Position numbers and translations under genes: made by a program. Below the pieces are notes generated by a model. That model did no database searches. It saw nothing but the letters and a program-made list of their open reading frames with translations, and was not told where the DNA came from. Below are positions 62,800-64,000 of a stretch of DNA of 64,000 bases, in pieces. Source of the DNA: Aliamphritea ceti (GTDB lineage: Bacteria > Pseudomonadota > Gammaproteobacteria > Pseudomonadales > Balneatricaceae); assembly GCF_024347215.1 (NCBI RefSeq), contig NZ_AP025282.1:2914001-2978000 (forward strand), in the 5' to 3' direction. Position 1 is the first letter of the stretch, and each line of letters starts with the position of its first letter.

Positions 62800-64000
62800 T
62801 CAGGCTTGTATTACCCGACTGCATACCGGTTTATACTCTGCGACAAACGCTTCCAGCTGCTCAGCCGGCATGGGTCTGGCAAGATAAAAACCTTGTGTCA
62901 GATCGCAATTCAGCGATCCCAGAAAGTCCAGCTGCGCCTGGGTTTCAACACCTTCAGCAACAACTCTTAAACCCAGAACATCTGCCATTGAAATAATGGC
63001 ACTGGTCAACTGTGCAGCTTCATCCCGCTCATCGACATCATTAATGAATGACCGGTCGATCTTCAGCGTATCAAACGGAAAGCGCCCCAGATAACTCAGC
63101 GAAGAATACCCCGTACCAAAGTCATCAATCGACAACCGTACACCCATCGCATCAATAACATTCAAAATACCGTGATTACGTTCAGTATTATCCAACAGCA
63201 CAGTTTCTGTAATTTCCAGCTCCAGCGCCTGAGGAGGCAAATCAGTATCTTGCAGCACTTTGCTCACCAGCTCAGCAAACCGTCCCTGACGAAGTTGTTG
63301 AACCGACACATTCACGGCGACGTACTGCGGCATATTAGACTGCTGCCGCCAGGTTTTAATCTGACCAGCCGCCTGATATAACACCCATTCGCCCAGCTCA
63401 GTAATAATGCCAATACTCTCAGCCAAAGGAATAAAAACGTCCGGGGCTATACTGCCCAGGCTGTCGTTATGCCAGCGCAACAGCGCTTCAACTCCCATTA
63501 TTTCGCCGGTCTGAGTGCAAATCAGCGGCTGATAATGCAGCACAAACTCTTCACGTGTCAGCGCCCGGCGCAATTCAAGTTCCATCTTAAGCAATGCCTG
63601 AGCGTGACGGTTCATTTCTTCCGTATAAAAATGAAAATGATTACGCCCATCGGACTTACATTTGTACATTGCTGTATCAGCATTCTTTAACAGCGTTTCC
63701 TGATCTTCACCGTCATTTGGAAACACTGTTATACCAATACTGGCACTGACTGAGACTTCATGACCGTTCAGAAAAACCGGCTCACAGCTGGCTTTGATAA
63801 TTTTCTCAGCGATAAGCTCAGCTTCCATAGCATCATGCAGCTCAGGCAAGATAAGCGTGAACTCGTCACCACCAAGACGCGCAACTGTATCACCTTCCCG
63901 AACACAGCCAGAGAGCCGCTCTGAAATCTGTTTCAGCAGCAGGTCTCCGGCGTTATGCCCCAGATTATCGTTAACTGTTTTGAAGTGATCCAGATCCAGC
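62800..64000 (-). CDS. GGDEF-EAL protein, 5' end cut by the window
   Basis: About 400 codons, open off the right edge. The visible part begins inside the GGDEF domain (LDLDHFKTVNDNLGHNAGDLL), with an intact RLGGDEF motif, followed by a full EAL domain: VEALLRWH, NVSVQQL, EITETVLLD, SIDDFGTGYSS, KIDRSF, EGVETQ, QGFYLARP. Both halves look catalytically competent, so it may make and break c-di-GMP. The N-terminal sensor lies outside. Convergent with ribB. It is unrelated in sequence order to the truncated gene at the left edge, which has the degenerate GADEF loop. Confidence 0.92.
   Translation of the reverse strand, partial: LDLDHFKTVNDNLGHNAGDLLLKQISERLSGCVREGDTVARLGGDEFTLILPELHDAMEAELIAEKIIKASCEPVFLNGHEVSVSASIGITVFPNDGEDQETLLKNADTAMYKCKSDGRNHFHFYTEEMNRHAQALLKMELELRRALTREEFVLHYQPLICTQTGEIMGVEALLRWHNDSLGSIAPDVFIPLAESIGIITELGEWVLYQAAGQIKTWRQQSNMPQYVAVNVSVQQLRQGRFAELVSKVLQDTDLPPQALELEITETVLLDNTERNHGILNVIDAMGVRLSIDDFGTGYSSLSYLGRFPFDTLKIDRSFINDVDERDEAAQLTSAIISMADVLGLRVVAEGVETQAQLDFLGSLNCDLTQGFYLARPMPAEQLEAFVAEYKPVCSRVIQA

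Noticed and set aside
1..64000. Prophage, insertion sequence or genomic island boundary
   Set aside because: No transposase, integrase or phage gene, and no tRNA-end repeat pair was seen; the tRNA cluster at 8.2-8.6 kb is followed by ordinary genes on both sides.

Overview
The window looks like the chromosome of a marine gammaproteobacterium of the Oceanospirillales/Pseudomonadales type. The evidence is the conserved order fimV-truA-trpF-trpB-trpA-accD-folC-dedD-cvpA-purF, the tig-clpP-clpX block, a fagA-fumC-orfX-superoxide dismutase operon as in Pseudomonas, the moderate GC content, several chemoreceptors and cyclic-di-GMP proteins, and a phosphonate-utilisation cassette. No insertion sequence, prophage or CRISPR array is visible. 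Both ends cut through cyclic-di-GMP genes. All assignments come from reading the sequence and from remembered family signatures; no database search was run.

Layout. 1-4.2 kb: a truncated membrane GGDEF protein with a cupredoxin-like periplasmic partner, a type II NADH dehydrogenase and a small secreted orphan. 4.4-8.6 kb: clpX, clpP and tig downstream of a four-tRNA operon (Arg, His, Leu, His). 9-14 kb: a TVP38/flavoprotein-reductase fusion and a PAS-GGDEF-EAL protein. 14-16.4 kb: a compact operon of a radical SAM enzyme between two glycosyltransferase-like proteins. 16.4-28.6 kb: housekeeping genes (cysS, ftnA, a thioesterase, bluB, glnS, ppiB-lpxH, miaE, ybaN, a DUF2185 protein, a chemoreceptor, dusC), plus a short Cys-rich ORF just upstream of ftnA. 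28.7-40.4 kb: the fimV-to-purF block.

40.6-46.6 kb is the most distinctive accessory region. A PhnZ/TmpB-type HD oxygenase and an AraC-family regulator face a TmpA-type Fe(II)/2-oxoglutarate dioxygenase, which is followed by a PhnD/PhnC/fused-PhnE ABC importer. The simplest reading is uptake and oxidation of 2-trimethylaminoethylphosphonate to glycine betaine and phosphate. The regulator/tmpA gap holds three AT-rich repeats spaced about 21 bp apart. A solute-binding protein and a second chemoreceptor follow.

50-55 kb: a TetR-controlled envelope cassette (MMPL-type RND transporter, LolA-like periplasmic protein, outer-membrane beta-barrel). The same palindrome abuts the -10 box of both the tetR and the RND promoters. 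55-58 kb: a NYN-domain protein, an RhlE-like helicase and a DOPA-dioxygenase-like protein. 58-61.5 kb: a probably Fur-controlled fagA-fumC-orfX-sodN-sodX operon, in which a nickel superoxide dismutase and its protease sit where Pseudomonas has manganese SOD. 61.6-64 kb: an FMN riboswitch ahead of ribB, then a truncated GGDEF-EAL gene.
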